The position numbers and the translations under genes were made by a program. 64,000 nt of DNA from Sympetrum striolatum (lineage: Eukaryota > Arthropoda > Insecta > Odonata > Libellulidae): NCBI GenBank assembly GCA_947579665.1, contig OX388347.1, positions 26,280,562 through 26,344,561 of the forward strand, given 5' to 3'. Shown in pieces: positions 37,700 through 50,480 of this stretch (positions are counted from its first letter, which is position 1; every line of letters begins with the position of its first letter). Below the pieces are notes generated by a model. The model had not been told where the DNA came from and did no database searches. It was given only the letters and a program-made list of their open reading frames with translations.

Positions 37700-38045
37700 C
37701 AATTAAGAAATAATAGAGATTTGTCCATAATGAAACAGGGTAGGCTGGTGGATGAGGTACAAACAAGGAAATCCTGAAGTTCTTCTTTTCCATTCTATTA
37801 TTCCATTCCTAATTAATGAGCCATCTTGTGGGTCAATATGGATGTAATCAACTTTCAAATTGCACTTTGACCAGTCACTATACTCCCTATACATGTGACT
37901 TCTGAAGGAATTAACATTTTTGAAAAGTTTACTGCATCCCGCATGGGACACAGTTTCAACTCCAATATTCATATGAGCACAAATATCACGGAGGACTTTC
38001 AGTCTTGCAGGAGACAATTTTTCATGGCATGTCCGACAAATTAAT
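37700..38045 (-). pseudogene. C2H2 zinc-finger-like open segment, possibly transposon-derived
   Basis: A minus-strand frame reads LICRTCHEKLSPARLKVL, then HAGCSKLFKNVNSFRSHMY, with Cys/His spacing like a loose C2H2 finger (GCxKxFKxxxSFxSHxxR). A possible acceptor (TATAG) precedes it. No ATG-initiated gene can be built, and the downstream part has no known motif. It could be an exon fragment or transposon-borne. It sits 4 kb upstream of the protease gene on the same strand, but is not frame-linked to it. Confidence 0.3.
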
Positions 38046-38050
38046 CTATA

Positions 38051-39596
38051 CCTGATGATTGAATTTAAGGTAAATACTTTGTCAAAATGCAGTTTAAAAT
38101 AATGATTCTTAATAGCTAAAAGGCTAGGGTAAGATTGACGACAATAGGAAAATGGTAGGACTTATTTAATTTTCAATGAATTAAATAAAAATGGTTGAAT
38201 GAGCTCAAATGTGAACTGCATTTTTATTTGCAATGTTTACAGCACATAGACATTTCGAAACGCCGCAGACATCACTATTGAGGGGACATAATAATCATTG
38301 CTAAAATGCTGTAAATAATAGAACACATAAAAGACAAATGGAGTATAAACGGCACAACTATGATAACGCATATATAGTTTACTGTATAAAATCATCTATT
38401 GCTAAAGATAACATTCTAGAATTAAACGAAAGTAAAACAATGAAAAACTACTTTTCAATGCAATATACTCGATATGCGAAGGCACTGATGAATTCCATTT
38501 CGTCTAAATAGGTGGGCCCGTGAAGCATTAGCTTCTCAAACTCGATAGATTTCCTTTTACGAACAGTAGGAGCTGTTTTTAAGGGACAAACTCAAGAAGA
38601 AGCCCTTGCTTCTAAGAAAAGGCCATTAGCATAGATATGAACATCATCGAAGTCCCGAAACCACCACTGCGAATCTAATGATTGTTCAGCAGGGGTAAGA
38701 GAAGGCCTCGCCCTTACTTTAAAATTTGTTGGAAAAATACTGTTCCATCATTACATAGGAGGCTCCGTATGCCTCTATTAGAATTGGCAACATTGCCTTC
38801 TAGAAAATAAATCAGCTGGTGGAATATCGCCCGGCCAATTGGTTCCGAGTTTAGCTGGAGTAAAGTTCATTTTCTCTACCTCACCCCTTTTAACTAATCA
38901 TACAAAAACAATGATATTTAACGTGCCAGCCGGAGACGAAATTTCCCAATAATACTTCCTGTAGAAATCCAAGCAAACCAGCTTTCCCAGTAAAACATAT
39001 TGTATTTTTACAAATCTTTTTTACAGTGTATACAGGGGCATATAAGTGGCATATTGAGGCTGGAAGGACAGAAAGTCGCAAATGACATATCTTTATCCAA
39101 AAAGTATTCGTTTTCACTGAACTAGAATTTTTAGTAATTTTAACGTTTCTTGCTGGAATTTCGAAACTTCGGGGTAAAAATTCTCACATAAGATAACTTT
39201 CGATTTGGAAAAAACTGCCCACACTACTGTTTTACCAACATCCGTAAGATTTCTGCATATTTTGCTTATTTTGACGAATTTTGGCGAACTGAGAAACTAT
39301 TTTCCTTGATTCAAACGCACTAAAGCTTTAATATTAAGCAACAACCAAGCAATATATGTATTTATTTGCCATTAAATCAGTTCGGAAACTTTGAGAACTA
39401 TCAGGAAAAAATGCAAAAATTTGACAATTTTCGCAAAAATTTAAAATTTTGATTAAAATTCTCAGCCTCATGAAATAATCCGATCGAGTTGAAACTTTTT
39501 ATACGTTGTAAGAACCACCAACTACAAAATTTAAGCATTACTTCTTGATGGATTTCGAAAAAAAAATGTTTTTTCGATCCTCTCTAATGTACAAGG
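38051..39596. other. unannotated stretch
   Basis: No gene, tandem repeat or transposon end recognised. Confidence 0.5.
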
Positions 39597-39785
39597 ATAG
39601 ATAAAATAAGGAGTGCATCTATAAGAGAGGAACTTGGAATTCAGGCGATGCCAGAGCGATTAATAGAATACAAAAACAGATGGAAAGAGCATGTTTTGCG
39701 AATGCCTAGAGAGAGATTTCCAAAGCAAGCTTTGGAATTTCAGCCATTAGGTGAAAGGAGAGTAGGAAGACCCCGTACACACATA
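39597..39785 (+). pseudogene. LINE reverse transcriptase C-terminal fragment (second type)
   Basis: The plus-strand frame from 39606 reads SIREELGIQAMPERLIEYKN, then WKEHVLRMPRERFPKQALE and VGRPRT. It matches the usual LINE C-terminus IRxxLGVxPLxxRI...RWxGHVxRMPxERLPKQAL...GRPR. It is a different lineage from the 30 and 43 kb copies. Stops flank it on both sides. Confidence 0.8.
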
Positions 39786-40131
39786 CCCATACTATATTTA
39801 ATATATTAGATATTAGGGTAAGTAAGATACAAGGTTTGTATTCTCTCCCTCGATTATGAGTAAAATCTAAAGTTTTACCTTCTTTCGGTCATGAGGAACC
39901 GGTTGAATCTCCGCGGGAGATAAAAATGATCAAAATAAAATCTAAATTATCATCCACTCTCAATTTGATTAACTGCTTGGTATTTTAAAAAATCGAATTT
40001 TAAATAATTTCCTTATTCAAAGGTAATGGTTTAAATTCAAAAGCTTTTATATAATATCAAGAAAATAGCCGAAAGACGACTTCAGCAGTGCTCATAGGTA
40101 TCAAAATAAAATCTATTTTCATTATAATCCA

Positions 40132-40680
40132 ATTTCATTTGAAAAAAATCTGATGTGGCCAGCACATGACTTTCTCCATATATAAGATGTAAATATTTAT
40201 CTACGTCAGTATTTTCGGACTCTAGATTCAATCTAAACTTGGAAGATACACGGAAGTATACACTTGGAAGTTTCTGCAAACTATCTCCATAAATATGATA
40301 TTTACGTATATTCTATTATTTAGAAAATGTCAGTTACTATAACTTTTGTACTAAACATATTTTTGTATCACCGGTTGATTAGGAGTTATTCGTGAAATAC
40401 TGATAAACCGGAAGTAGCAGATTATGTACTTTGTGGGCGCTCTAACATGAAAATTATTTGTCGTATCAACACCAAATTTCATATATATTACTTTGGTTGG
40501 TGTCGTTAGAGTTGATAAGTTTTTTAAGTATATCGATTACCCGGAAGTTGAGCTTTACTTTTCGAAGCTCGTTTCCGTTTTTGCAAAATATCTCCATTAA
40601 TCTGATATTTAGGTATATACTATTAATTATAAAAGTTTTAGAAAATTCATATTCCTATAACTTATCCAAATGATCGCAAT
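40132..40680. repeat. ~310-320-bp tandem repeat family, 40-kb copy
   Basis: ATCTCCAT recurs at 40283 and 40590 (307 apart), with shared AAACCGGAAGTAGC and TTTGTGGGCGCTCTAACATG. The block 40132-40229 is the reverse complement of 63598-63702. So this copy shows an inverted terminal block followed by about 1.3 direct units. Apparent reading frames here are repeat artefacts. Confidence 0.75.
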
Positions 40681-42410
40681 TACGAATCGCTAATGATATT
40701 CCACGACCAAAATGAGAATTTCTTTTCTATTCTCCTTCTTTTGGTGCTTGATTTGACTTTTTTCCTACTATTATTTAAAATTTTATTTTGTAAATGATAT
40801 AAAGCCTGCAACGACAAACATTAACTTTATCAGTAAAGCCTGCCACATTTGATTTCAGTACAGCTCAGAAATTTGTACGTAAATGCAGCAAAATGAATGA
40901 CTTCTTTTAGCTACAATCATACCTAAGTATATTTAATGTTCTCAGAACTTATTATGAATTTTTCTGTAATCACGGTACATCTACTGCGTTCATCACGAGT
41001 ATTCCTATGAGATCTATTCTGGTCCCATAGGAGCACGAACCCACTTTGTATCACATGTAAAAAAGGCTTTTTACTACGTTTCACAGCATGTTTTATTTCA
41101 ACTATGCACAATAATATGAATGGAAAAAGTCAGAGATTTAATTTTGCATGTTTTATTAAAACTATATTTAACATACTGGACTGGAGTGGAGAGTGTAAAA
41201 CAAGAAAGTGGTCCAAGGTACAACAACATCCCCTTCTTTGGGGACAGTGAAGATGAATGACTTCAATTGATGACATTTTTCGTGTTTTAAGAGCGAATAT
41301 TTTCCTACAGATTCGGTTGAGTTATTTATTGCATGCAAAGCTGCATTTCAGTCCAAATCTAGAGTCCAGAAGAAAAAGAACGAATTCTGCAAGTAAGATG
41401 ACGCCCAAAATAACAAAACTTGAACATATATAACCTTTCTTTATGGATGTGACCAGCAAAGAGGATGGTCTGATAAACTCAATTAAGAGCACAGTCATCA
41501 CCACATCGCAATCTTGGCAGCAAATTCTCAGAAACATGCAGCGGAGATTCGACTAACTTTACAGTCATCCATTTAACAAGCTCAAGAGAGCCCACTTTTT
41601 GAAAATTCAAAGGCATGAGAAATAGGAAATGAATTCGTCCACCAACGAATTAAGATTTCAATGTTTCGATTATAATAATAAATAATAAACCTGTATCTAT
41701 ATTCATCACATCGAAATTCATATCTAATTTATGCAAAGGATAGAATTGAAATGACTTATGTACCCAGAGTAAGCTCTACAATTTAGAAACACTTTCTCCT
41801 ATCGAAGAGAAACGAGTCCAAGAACAGCCAGTATCCAAGACATCTTTTAGGAAAAGCGGTGTACTTCACCTAGAAATAGATTTAGAAAGTTCTTGGCCCG
41901 GTGATCTTCAAAGAGCACTTTCAAAACATAGATTCGGAGACAAATTAATTCCGACTCGATGCCAAGTATTCCGGGAATGAACGCTCTAAGGACCTCCTAC
42001 GCTCCCATTCGCTCGAGAAGGACTGAGAAGTGAAACCTCCGACCCCTGCCAGATGACGTGGGGACATTTTTTAAGGGTACAGCGAAAGAGAAGGACATTA
42101 ATCTCCATCTAATTCGGACTGCGCGGTTTCCGGTGGAACGAGCGGTTTTCCCCGGCAAGTGCAGGTGCTGACAAACAGGTCCAGCAGAGTCCAGAAGGGA
42201 AGGCAAATGAAATAGCAAACAGGGGGAAAAAGGATTCGCGGAAAAGTTGGAAAGGCCCAGCGACGTAAATTAAAAGCAATGAGAAAGAAGGAAAGAAAGG
42301 TGCATGGAAGATATGGTCAACTGTCGGTCATTTCTGCCACTAAATCGAAAAGTTTTATTGCCACTTCCTTGTTTCAAGCGAATGGATGGAGATTGTTAGC
42401 GCAATTTAAC
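40681..42410. other. unannotated stretch with GC-richer patch
   Basis: The patch at about 41990-42250 is clearly GC-richer than its surroundings. On the minus strand it has an ATG-led frame of about 43 codons (MEINVLLFRCTLKK) but only a poor donor. No gene is called. Confidence 0.4.
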
Positions 42411-42787
42411 ATTCAAGATATTTGAGAAAATAAATTAAAACTATAATCAGCGAGAAGTTATTTACTGTATCAAACGATAATTAAAGTTATAAACATAAAA
42501 TAGCTTCCCACTGGACCAATGCTACAGGTGGAAATTTCACAAAAGAGAAAACAAAGTCTTAGTTGAAATTTAAAAAATCACAACATTTTAGCTCATTCAA
42601 GATATTTGAGAAAAATAAATTAAAACTATAATCAGCGAGAAGTTATTTACTATTTACTGCATCAAACAATAATTAAAGTTATAAACATAAAATAGCTTCC
42701 CACTGGACCAATGCTACAGGTGAAAATTTCACAAAAGAGAAAACAAAGTCTTAGTCGAAATTTAAAAATCACAACATTTTAGCTCAT
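42411..42787. repeat. recent 184-bp tandem duplication
   Basis: Copy 1 is 42411-42594 and copy 2 is 42595-42787, both starting ATTCAAGATATTTGAG and ending TTTTAGCTCAT. They differ at only a few positions and by a small TTACTA insertion in copy 2. The following 0.8 kb holds nothing recognised. Confidence 0.93.
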
Positions 42788-43600
42788 GATGATCCACAAA
42801 ATGGAACTTGCAAAGTTTGTATTATTTGTTTTAAAGATTTAAACCGAATTCAATTAGGTAGTTTCAGGGAATATTATCTATGATTCTCTTCAAAAATAAC
42901 AAAAATTACATGATCTTTAGAAAGGTTCTGAATGCCACTAACAATAAGTTTCAATGGATCTTTGCCATTATATATCGAACTGAATACTAATGGATTGCGT
43001 GAATAATCTATCATCATAATGGTATCATAAATCATTTTTATTTTTAAAATCTGTGTTAATCAAATTTAATTATCAGTAAAACACTATTTCTACACAACAA
43101 TGAAGATGCCTAGTGTACGTTGAAGTTGTTCCTTGGGATACAATGATCACCCATAAAGATGTAAGCATAAAATAATCCTCCATCGCTTTTTAACAATAGG
43201 TATATATTAAAAGAAAAGATTCTTGTCATCTTAAATACCATAATATTTTATTTTCGACAAAAGAAAAAAATACCATCTTTTCAGCATTATAATTATGCAA
43301 TGAGGGATATATTGAACTGAATAGTAATAAACTTATTTAAAGAATACAAAAGAAAGTTACTATTTTGTGAATTAATAACTCCCCTTACAGGTAATAGTAA
43401 TTTTATCGAAGCAATTCCACCATCTTCAATAGAAGAATACTGCTAAGGTTATAGTTGCATTTATAGTTCATAAGTTTCTAATCTGTAAGATAGTCATTTA
43501 AAGCAAGACCTTACTATTCAAAGATAATATCCGATATTAAAAATCAAAAGAAATTACATCTGCATGGAAAATGGCGCAAAGAACTTAGTAGGGCCAGACC

Positions 43601-44292
43601 AACAGATAAAAGTTTGTAGAGACTGTTTAATAATAATTAAAATTTAGGTATGCAGACAGCAGAGCTATTGTATGTAATTATGAGAGGAGTTGCCAAATAC
43701 TTTAAAACACATTAATTCTCTCACTTTGGTACTGCTTGCTCTCTCTTGGGATGGGAGATTCGATGGTGAGGTTTTGCATAAGTATAGCCTAAGCCAAAGA
43801 AGCCTTCATGAAACGAAGGAAATTGATGAATAGAGATTTCGGCATAAGAATCAGAAAAATGTTGGTTAATCCTTGGTGTATGGGTGTGAAAGGTACACAT
43901 GAGGAAAAGAGGAAGTAAAAGGAGAACTTCGAGATGCATTTATGGGATAGAATGGCACGCATAAGTTGGGTTGTCAGGGAAAAACACGAAGGTGCTGGAG
44001 ATGGCTAGGGAAGAGAGGGCTTTAAATGAAGTAATAAAGTACTAACAGAGGAAACTGGTGGGTCAAATAATGAGGGAAGAGGGATTGCTAAAGAAAGTTA
44101 TTGAAGGTACAATTGAAGGGGAAGAAAAAGACAATAGGCGTTGTATGGCATAGTAATAATAATAAACGACTTTATTAAAGAGCGAGATTGAGACAAGTCT
44201 TATATTACATCAAAACCTAAGCATAAAGGGTGGGGCAAGCTAAGTAAGAGACTGAAGAGCAAAGGAAATGTTACGACAACATGAAATAGGTA
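43601..44292 (+). mobile_element. LINE C-terminal fragment joined to an inverted retroelement tail, copy 2
   Basis: Nearly identical to 30232-30928, in the same orientation, including the LINE-to-tail junction. Peptide remnants include KEAFMKRRKLMNRDFGIRI-type sequence and LVGQIMREEGLLKKVIEG. In-frame stops show that it is dead. The shared junction means the composite existed before the copies split, either as one composite family or by segmental duplication. Confidence 0.75.
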
Positions 44293-44486
44293 GATCATAA
44301 ACTGAATAAACGATAGGCAAGTGATTTCGGGTTGAAAATAAAAATCAGGAAAAAGTAGCTTCGATAATTCAATTAGGAAAATAAAGGTTAACTTATATTT
44401 AAGACTGAAAAAACTGAGTAAATCAATTAACATACTTAATTTGCATTCTGTCCTTGGATAAGTGGAGCAAAAAAAAGTTAAGAAGA

Positions 44487-44760
44487 ACAGCAGTAGCTAA
44501 GGAACCTTTCATGAAACGACGGCAAGAAATGCAAGGAAGGTTTCAAGAAAAAAATTAGGAAATCCTTACTCAACAGTTTTTAAGTGAAAGTTATACATGT
44601 ATTTACCATGAAAAAGAAGACAAATTTGAGATTATCAAAACAAAAAAAAGGTCTGAAAACTTGAGATGCAGTTTTGACATAGAATGGAAAATTTATGTTG
44701 ATTTGATAGGGAAGCATGAAAAAGTGCTGAATAGAGTAAGAAAATAGTCAAGTTCGAAGA
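44487..44760 (+). pseudogene. diverged LINE C-terminal fragment
   Basis: It aligns with the 43.8-44.0 kb LINE segment (AKEPFMKRRQEMQ, ENLRCSFDIEWK, GKHEKVLNRV) but is far more decayed. It lies just downstream of copy 2. The purine-rich stretch after it (to about 45360) may be further LINE debris. Nothing else is recognised up to 46583. Confidence 0.5.
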
Positions 44761-46583
44761 AATGAATCTGAGGTAAACAAATATTCGAGATCAATAAAAG
44801 AGACTGGGAAATATGGGAACAAAGAGTCAAATCTAGAGGGAAATACAAAAACAAAAGATTATGGAAGAAATAAAAAGGTGAGGTTAGCTGCAAGGTAATC
44901 AAAGATATGCCGTTATTTTGGGATGATTATGACGCACTAAACTACCAAGAAGTAGAAGAAATGAAATTGCAAAACTGTCCCTATGCACAAACATGGTTAG
45001 CGGAACTGAGGAAATGAAACTTAGTACGGGTTAGACAAGGATGATTTTGAATAGGAAGGAATAAAATAATTGTTTAATGTTATAATTTGTACGTTGCCTT
45101 TTGGAGAAAATAAATGGATCAGAAGATATTCTAAATTGGACGCGGGGAAGAACTCAAATGATTTTATCAAACCTCCAGCAATTAAACATTCCAGAATATT
45201 AGAAAAAAAAGAAATGTCGGGAATCTAAAAATTGGAAATTTAATCTTACAGGTCATGCATTGATGATAAAAAAGGAAAAAGAATGGAAATTGAGCAATGA
45301 GTAGAAGGTCTCTGCAAATTGATCAAATTATAAGGAATTAAAAGAGATATAAAGATCTCAAAAGGGGTAGAGAAAACATGAAACAACTTAATTAATGTAT
45401 AACATATTTATATTCAAACAAAATAAAAACCCGCAACTCACAAATCATCTTTCGAATAAAATCTGCTACCTCGAAACTAATGCGTGTCAGGATTAGAATC
45501 AGAGGAATAATTTATTTGTGCTATGTTTTCTTATATACTTACGTATCCATAATTACTATTTGTATTCTATTCATTCAGTATATTTCTATTATCATCAGGA
45601 ACTTTGATAGCTTTGATGCAAATACTATTCATTCTTCACCTCGGGTTTCCAACTTCTAATTTCTCCTTATTCCATATTGTAAACGGATATTGAAAGGCTG
45701 TCCACGAATGACACAGAAACAAAGTTGCAATTGCAGGAAATGAAGTAATAGGTAAATGACAAATAATTAAAACGCAAACGATATTCATCTATTATCAGGA
45801 TAAATATAAATGATAATTTTTCCAAAGGTTATCCTTGCAAGTATTTGAACCTAAATTCTCCTCAAAACCCAATTATTATGGTAGCTATACGGCGCATGCC
45901 TGAAAAGGCAAGTTTCTATCTCTACTCTGAGTAAATCTTCAAATTTTAAATCTATATAATATGGTTCGAAAGATTTAAACCTGATTGTGACATCAGAAAT
46001 CATAAAGGAAGTTTACGAGACGACCCAAAATTAGCTCCTCCATTTGCTTGCAACAGAATTCTACTCAAATCATTACAGTGGAATCGAATCTTCTAGTTCC
46101 TGACATTCGTGAAGCGACAGGTAGCCATTTTGCCCACCTGCTGGAGAAACGAAGCACGGAGGACGATGTGAGCAGAATCATATTACCTTCGTAAAACCAA
46201 TAAATTGAAGATGAAAATGCATTCCCAAGAATATTTATTTTCAGATTACTTAGAGAACCCTTCTTGAACATGAAAAGGCAAATCGAAAAATAGCCTTTTT
46301 AGTAATCAAAGACCGATAAATTCTTTTAAATTATATCAGAGGTTAGAATTAGTTTTCGCTCTGAGTCGAAATGTTATTTTCTTGCCATAATTGTAAAGGA
46401 ACAATTATAATAAATATTACATGTATTCATTATAACATTACATTTTGACTAAAAGAGACAAACTTTAGGTGACATGCCCGTATTCTGCACCATATTCCAT
46501 CACGGAGAGTTCCTCATTAGAAGTGAACAATTCTTATCAAAATAATTTATGATGATTAATTTAAAAAATCATAGTAAACGCTC

Positions 46584-46625
46584 TATTTATTTATTTGACC
46601 CTTTATTGGCGAGGTTAGGCCCAAG
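46584..46625 (-). mobile_element. LINE 3' tail, short copy
   Basis: On the minus strand GGCCTAACCTCGCCAATAAAG then GGTC(AAAT)n. The tail is shared with 51.1 kb but carries a different microsatellite. It is extremely 5'-truncated. Confidence 0.6.
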
Positions 46626-46829
46626 TTCTATAACTATATTAATAAGTAATTATGATGATATATTTGTGGTATATGATGCATTTTGCCGTTAAAACTTTGT
46701 GGTAAAAAAGATGACTAACCTTTCATAGCAGCAGTGAAATTTTCTTCACAATGCAAAAAAAAGAATTTTCGGCGAATTCAAGTTTACCACTTGCACCTTA
46801 ATGGAGAGGTCCTCTTACTCGACTACCAC

Positions 46830-47160
46830 CACGAGCCCTAAAACACGGTTGACCTCAGTATTATCCGGGTTTGCAGGGATAATTCCTGCTTAGAGATGCA
46901 GAGCGTACCAGCATTAATGCTTAAATTAGGTCGAACTAATCGAACTCTGACAGGTCGACTCGACTGGCTCCTCTTCGGATGCTTATCGACAAAATTTATA
47001 GCGATGGAGCCCGAGCGACGCCGAAATTGACCGATCAACTACGCGAAAGCCTGCGAGGGAACAGCCCCGGGAGTCACTACTAAAGTCGATGCAACGGAGT
47101 CACGTGACCAAGTCACTCATCACGGTGGGACATACAAGATGGAGGAAGAGTGTTATAGTA
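46830..47160 (-). promoter_or_regulatory. GC-richer promoter-like patch
   Basis: It holds a perfect E-box palindrome GTCACGTGAC (47099-47108). About 100 bases on, on the minus strand, is TATAAAT (near 46999) with a CCAGTCG initiator-like site about 36 bases after it. CG content is above the surroundings. On the plus strand CAAGATGG occurs near 47136. It could serve an upstream start of the TYSND1-like gene or be unrelated. No first exon is convincing. Confidence 0.25.
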
Positions 47161-48445
47161 CTTAAGTACTACATTCTTATTGGGTCGGACCTGTCGGACC
47201 ACGAATTTCAATAGTGAATAGGATGCAATAGTCATGTGGTCACCTTGTTCACTAGGCATACGAGGAGGGACATGGCTTATAGTGCTGAGGTCCTATTGGG
47301 GCACGCATCAGACCATAACTCAAAAACAGAAAAATATATACGAAGCTGCTAACATTTTATTTTATCTGCATTCAATTCAATTATCACATGATACAAATTC
47401 GTTTCGGCAACTACCAGACGTTGCAAGAAACCAAAATTGGGTATCCCATTGTCTATATTTTTCCCGGGCGAACAGTTGCTCCTGAAGCCCCTTCATCAAA
47501 ATTATAGAAGAGGTATCCCGACATTTTTAACAGCAATTAGGGACATTTCCATTATGTCGCAGAAGCTATCACGTAAATAATTGTTTTAAATTTTGGTTAA
47601 ACATAACTATATCGAATTAATGCCTTTAAATATACTCGCGAATAGATAAATGACATTATAATTAATTATTTGATGAAGTAATCAAGAATCGAATGAAATT
47701 CAGCATCCTTATCTTATCTTTTCGATACTATTTTAAGCGGATGCAAATGTCAGAAACATGCGAGTTTCTACGTAATTTTTATCGTATGTTTGGCACCTAC
47801 TTCAACACTTGAGAATATCCTTTCTATATAATCTCTATACCTCTATACATCTACCATTATATCTTGAAAAAATAAGGCTTCGTTGAACATAATATCTAAC
47901 AGGTGTAGATGTATCGGTGTAGCATAATATCTAACAGGTGTAAATTCAAAGGATAGTTCGGGATGCGGGAAATCCCGAAAAAAATTGGGAGGCTTGGTAA
48001 TCGCATTTGCAGATATACATCATACGCAGCATACATCGCTTCGCAAGAATTCACTTTTCTTAGAACTGCTCCTTTTGGAAAGTATTTTCATATCACAAAT
48101 AAAGAGGAGTCTGCTAGGTTATAAACCGGAAGGCTTAATGGTCGGATATTCAACTCATCCGTGAGCTACCTATCGCTTTGGAGAGGGAATGAATCAGAGT
48201 GAGGAGTGGGTTAAATTGCCTTTGCTTTCTTCAATCTGAGTTCTTAATCAGAATGCGATGCAATTGAAGAAAATGAACACATAAATTACATAGAATTCAG
48301 GAAGAGTGATCAAGATGAATGGCATTTTTAGCTATTTTCTAAAGCTTTTCTTGTTTATATAGCTTCAGTCATACCTGAAAAAGGATGACACAAAATTAAA
48401 TGAAAGATACACCCTCTTACATTCTCTATATACATATGTACCCTC
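47161..48445. other. unannotated stretch
   Basis: Only a short direct duplication of CATAATATCTAACAGGTGTA at 47888-47945 stands out. Confidence 0.5.
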
Positions 48446-48462
48446 TTACCGCTTACCTGATT

Positions 48463-48763
48463 CGAATTTAAGGATCAGTTTGATCGAATTAAGTATATTA
48501 ATCGTGGTGAAAGGGGGAAAAATAGATCCTTGAGTATAAATATCTGCAACGACAAAATATACAAAATCTCGATATCCCAAAAATGCCGAATACATCAAAC
48601 GGATTTTTGCTTTATTCCTTAAAATTAGAACTCCGAACAAATTCTTCGGACAGCCGCGATGGAAAGAGTTCGGCCAAAAATGTGAATCCTCCGCGAACGC
48701 GACGGATAGAAAAATTGGTCTCCATCGATAGCCGAGTTCAAAAGCATTCCTGATGACGTCCAA
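48463..48763 (-). other. open segment ending at a good splice donor; possible 5' exon
   Basis: A minus-strand frame runs open for about 100 codons into AATCAG|GTAAGC at 48463-48462, leaving one base (phase 1). That is the phase needed to join the first model exon of the protease gene at 33677. The peptide (ADIYTQGSIFPPFTT near its end) does not resemble TYSND1, and the only in-frame ATG is internal. Phase agreement has a one-in-three chance of being accidental. Confidence 0.2.
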
Positions 48764-50118
48764 AGGAATAAATCCGTCGGAAATTCCTCGAATTCCGAGG
48801 GACGCGACTCTTTTTAACCACTTTTCACCGCGGAAGGATCGAATTGTCTTATAGGGAGCAAAACAAATTAGAGTGAGAGGAGGCAGGAAATTCAGATGAG
48901 TGCAAATGGGAAAGGCGAGTTATTTACGGAATGCAGGCGGATCTGCATTCCGATGCGTGACTTCTCAAGGAGAGGAGGGGAAGGTAAGGAGAAGATGGGG
49001 TTAGTTTAAGAAGATCTCGGTAGGGATCCGAAGAGCAGTAAATAAAGACACTCGGAATAAGTGGACGTAATTATGCGATGCAGCCCTTATAAGAAATTTA
49101 TTTGCTTTGATCTACTGACCAGCATTGATAATCTTCATAATTAAATTTTTTTCACTGGATCTGATTTCCATATTTCGGTTATCTACACTGCAATCCGAGC
49201 CAAAAAAATCAAAATCCGTCAAAAAATGATTAGTAGTTATACTCATGGCCTGGGTTCAACGTAATTATTCTTCGTAATTCATAGTTTATAATTTACCTCC
49301 TTTAAATACCATTGCAATACCTCAATCCATATCCTCGAAGTCGGCATGAATAAAATGTTGGTTTGAAAGTCAAATTCAGGTACTTTATCCACGACTTTAA
49401 ATGGATTTCTTTCAATGTCATATCTTTACTCTGAATTGGTAGAAGTAATTACTTGTAATGAAATTGTTCTCCACATTTAAAATATTAATTCCTTCACTGA
49501 CAGAATTTCTTTAGAAACTCTTTCCCAGCACATCTCCTCAAAAATGTTATGAAACCTCATCACGCAACTCTAAAAGAGTTCTAAAAGCTTCGCTACTTTT
49601 TGATCGCATAAGCTTTTACTGCAAAAGCTGCTGCTGGAAAGATCAGAGTCCAAGATGACGCCATGAAACAACAGCGGAGGGCTTCCAATAGCAGTTATAA
49701 ATAACAGTTTTCATTTTAGATTAACCTATTTAGTCTATGAGCCATCAGAAGTGTGTGGCAGGAGATATTCTACAATCACATATTATTATAAGAAATGAAT
49801 CACTTAAATTAGATAAATCACTAGATACTAAATGAAAATTACTCTGTAAATACAGTCGTACATAGTCAACTATAAATAAATATCCCTGTTCTGATTAGAC
49901 ATTACAAATAGAGTGGAAAACAATGCCTATTAGGCCAAAGGGGAGAGAGGAAACCTCGGAAAACCTTCCTCTGACGGGAGTCAAGACATATATATAATCC
50001 AACATTTATACAAATATAATCCCACTCCATGAACCAAAATACATCTACCAACTCAACCTCGTGGACAAAAGTCCCGACTTACAGAAACTCAACCTACAAT
50101 AACCGAATTTTCCACAGT
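48764..50118. other. unannotated stretch
   Basis: GC-richer at first (to about 49020), then AT-rich. At about 49925-49985 a segment with CCTATTAGGCC and CCTCTGACGGGAG may be part of the LINE copy that follows on the minus strand. Confidence 0.4.
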
Positions 50119-50480
50119 TATTACAATTTACTTGGCTTCGTCTTGAGGGTATGAACTAGGGGAAGAAATGGCTGAAATGTACCTGCAGGAAGAATGTTCC
50201 ATTGATCTATATATATTTTAAGATAGGAGATTTTAGCTAGGGGGAGGGGAGGATATATTTTATATCTACCGTCTTTTCTGCTTAGGTATGAGGGGCTTCT
50301 TATCCTTCTCCTAATTTCTGCCCATACTATCTTTCCACTGTAAGCGTTATATAGATTTCTTAACCAGTTTTTTCCAGTTGTCTTCATAAGTTTCCCACTC
50401 TAGCTTTCCTAGCACTTCTGCTGCAGATATTTCTATTTAACTCTTGATTCAGTTAGCTTTTCTAATAGTGTAGTGGAGCT
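50119..50480 (-). pseudogene. LINE C-terminal fragment (third type)
   Basis: The minus-strand frame reads LRNLYNAYSGKIVWAEIRRR, then YLSRKDGRYKI, and QWNILPAG. This matches the R..L..YxxxSGxxxWxEIxxRxxxPxYxSRxDHxxKI...WNxLP ending of jockey/CR1-like LINEs. The N-terminal side is frameshifted (GKLEWETYEDNWKK). Confidence 0.7.

Noticed and set aside
41997..42218. GC-rich minus-strand frame beginning MEINVLLF as a possible first exon of the protease gene
   Set aside because: The only phase-correct donor (GAG|GTCCTT) is poor, and the peptide does not resemble the family.
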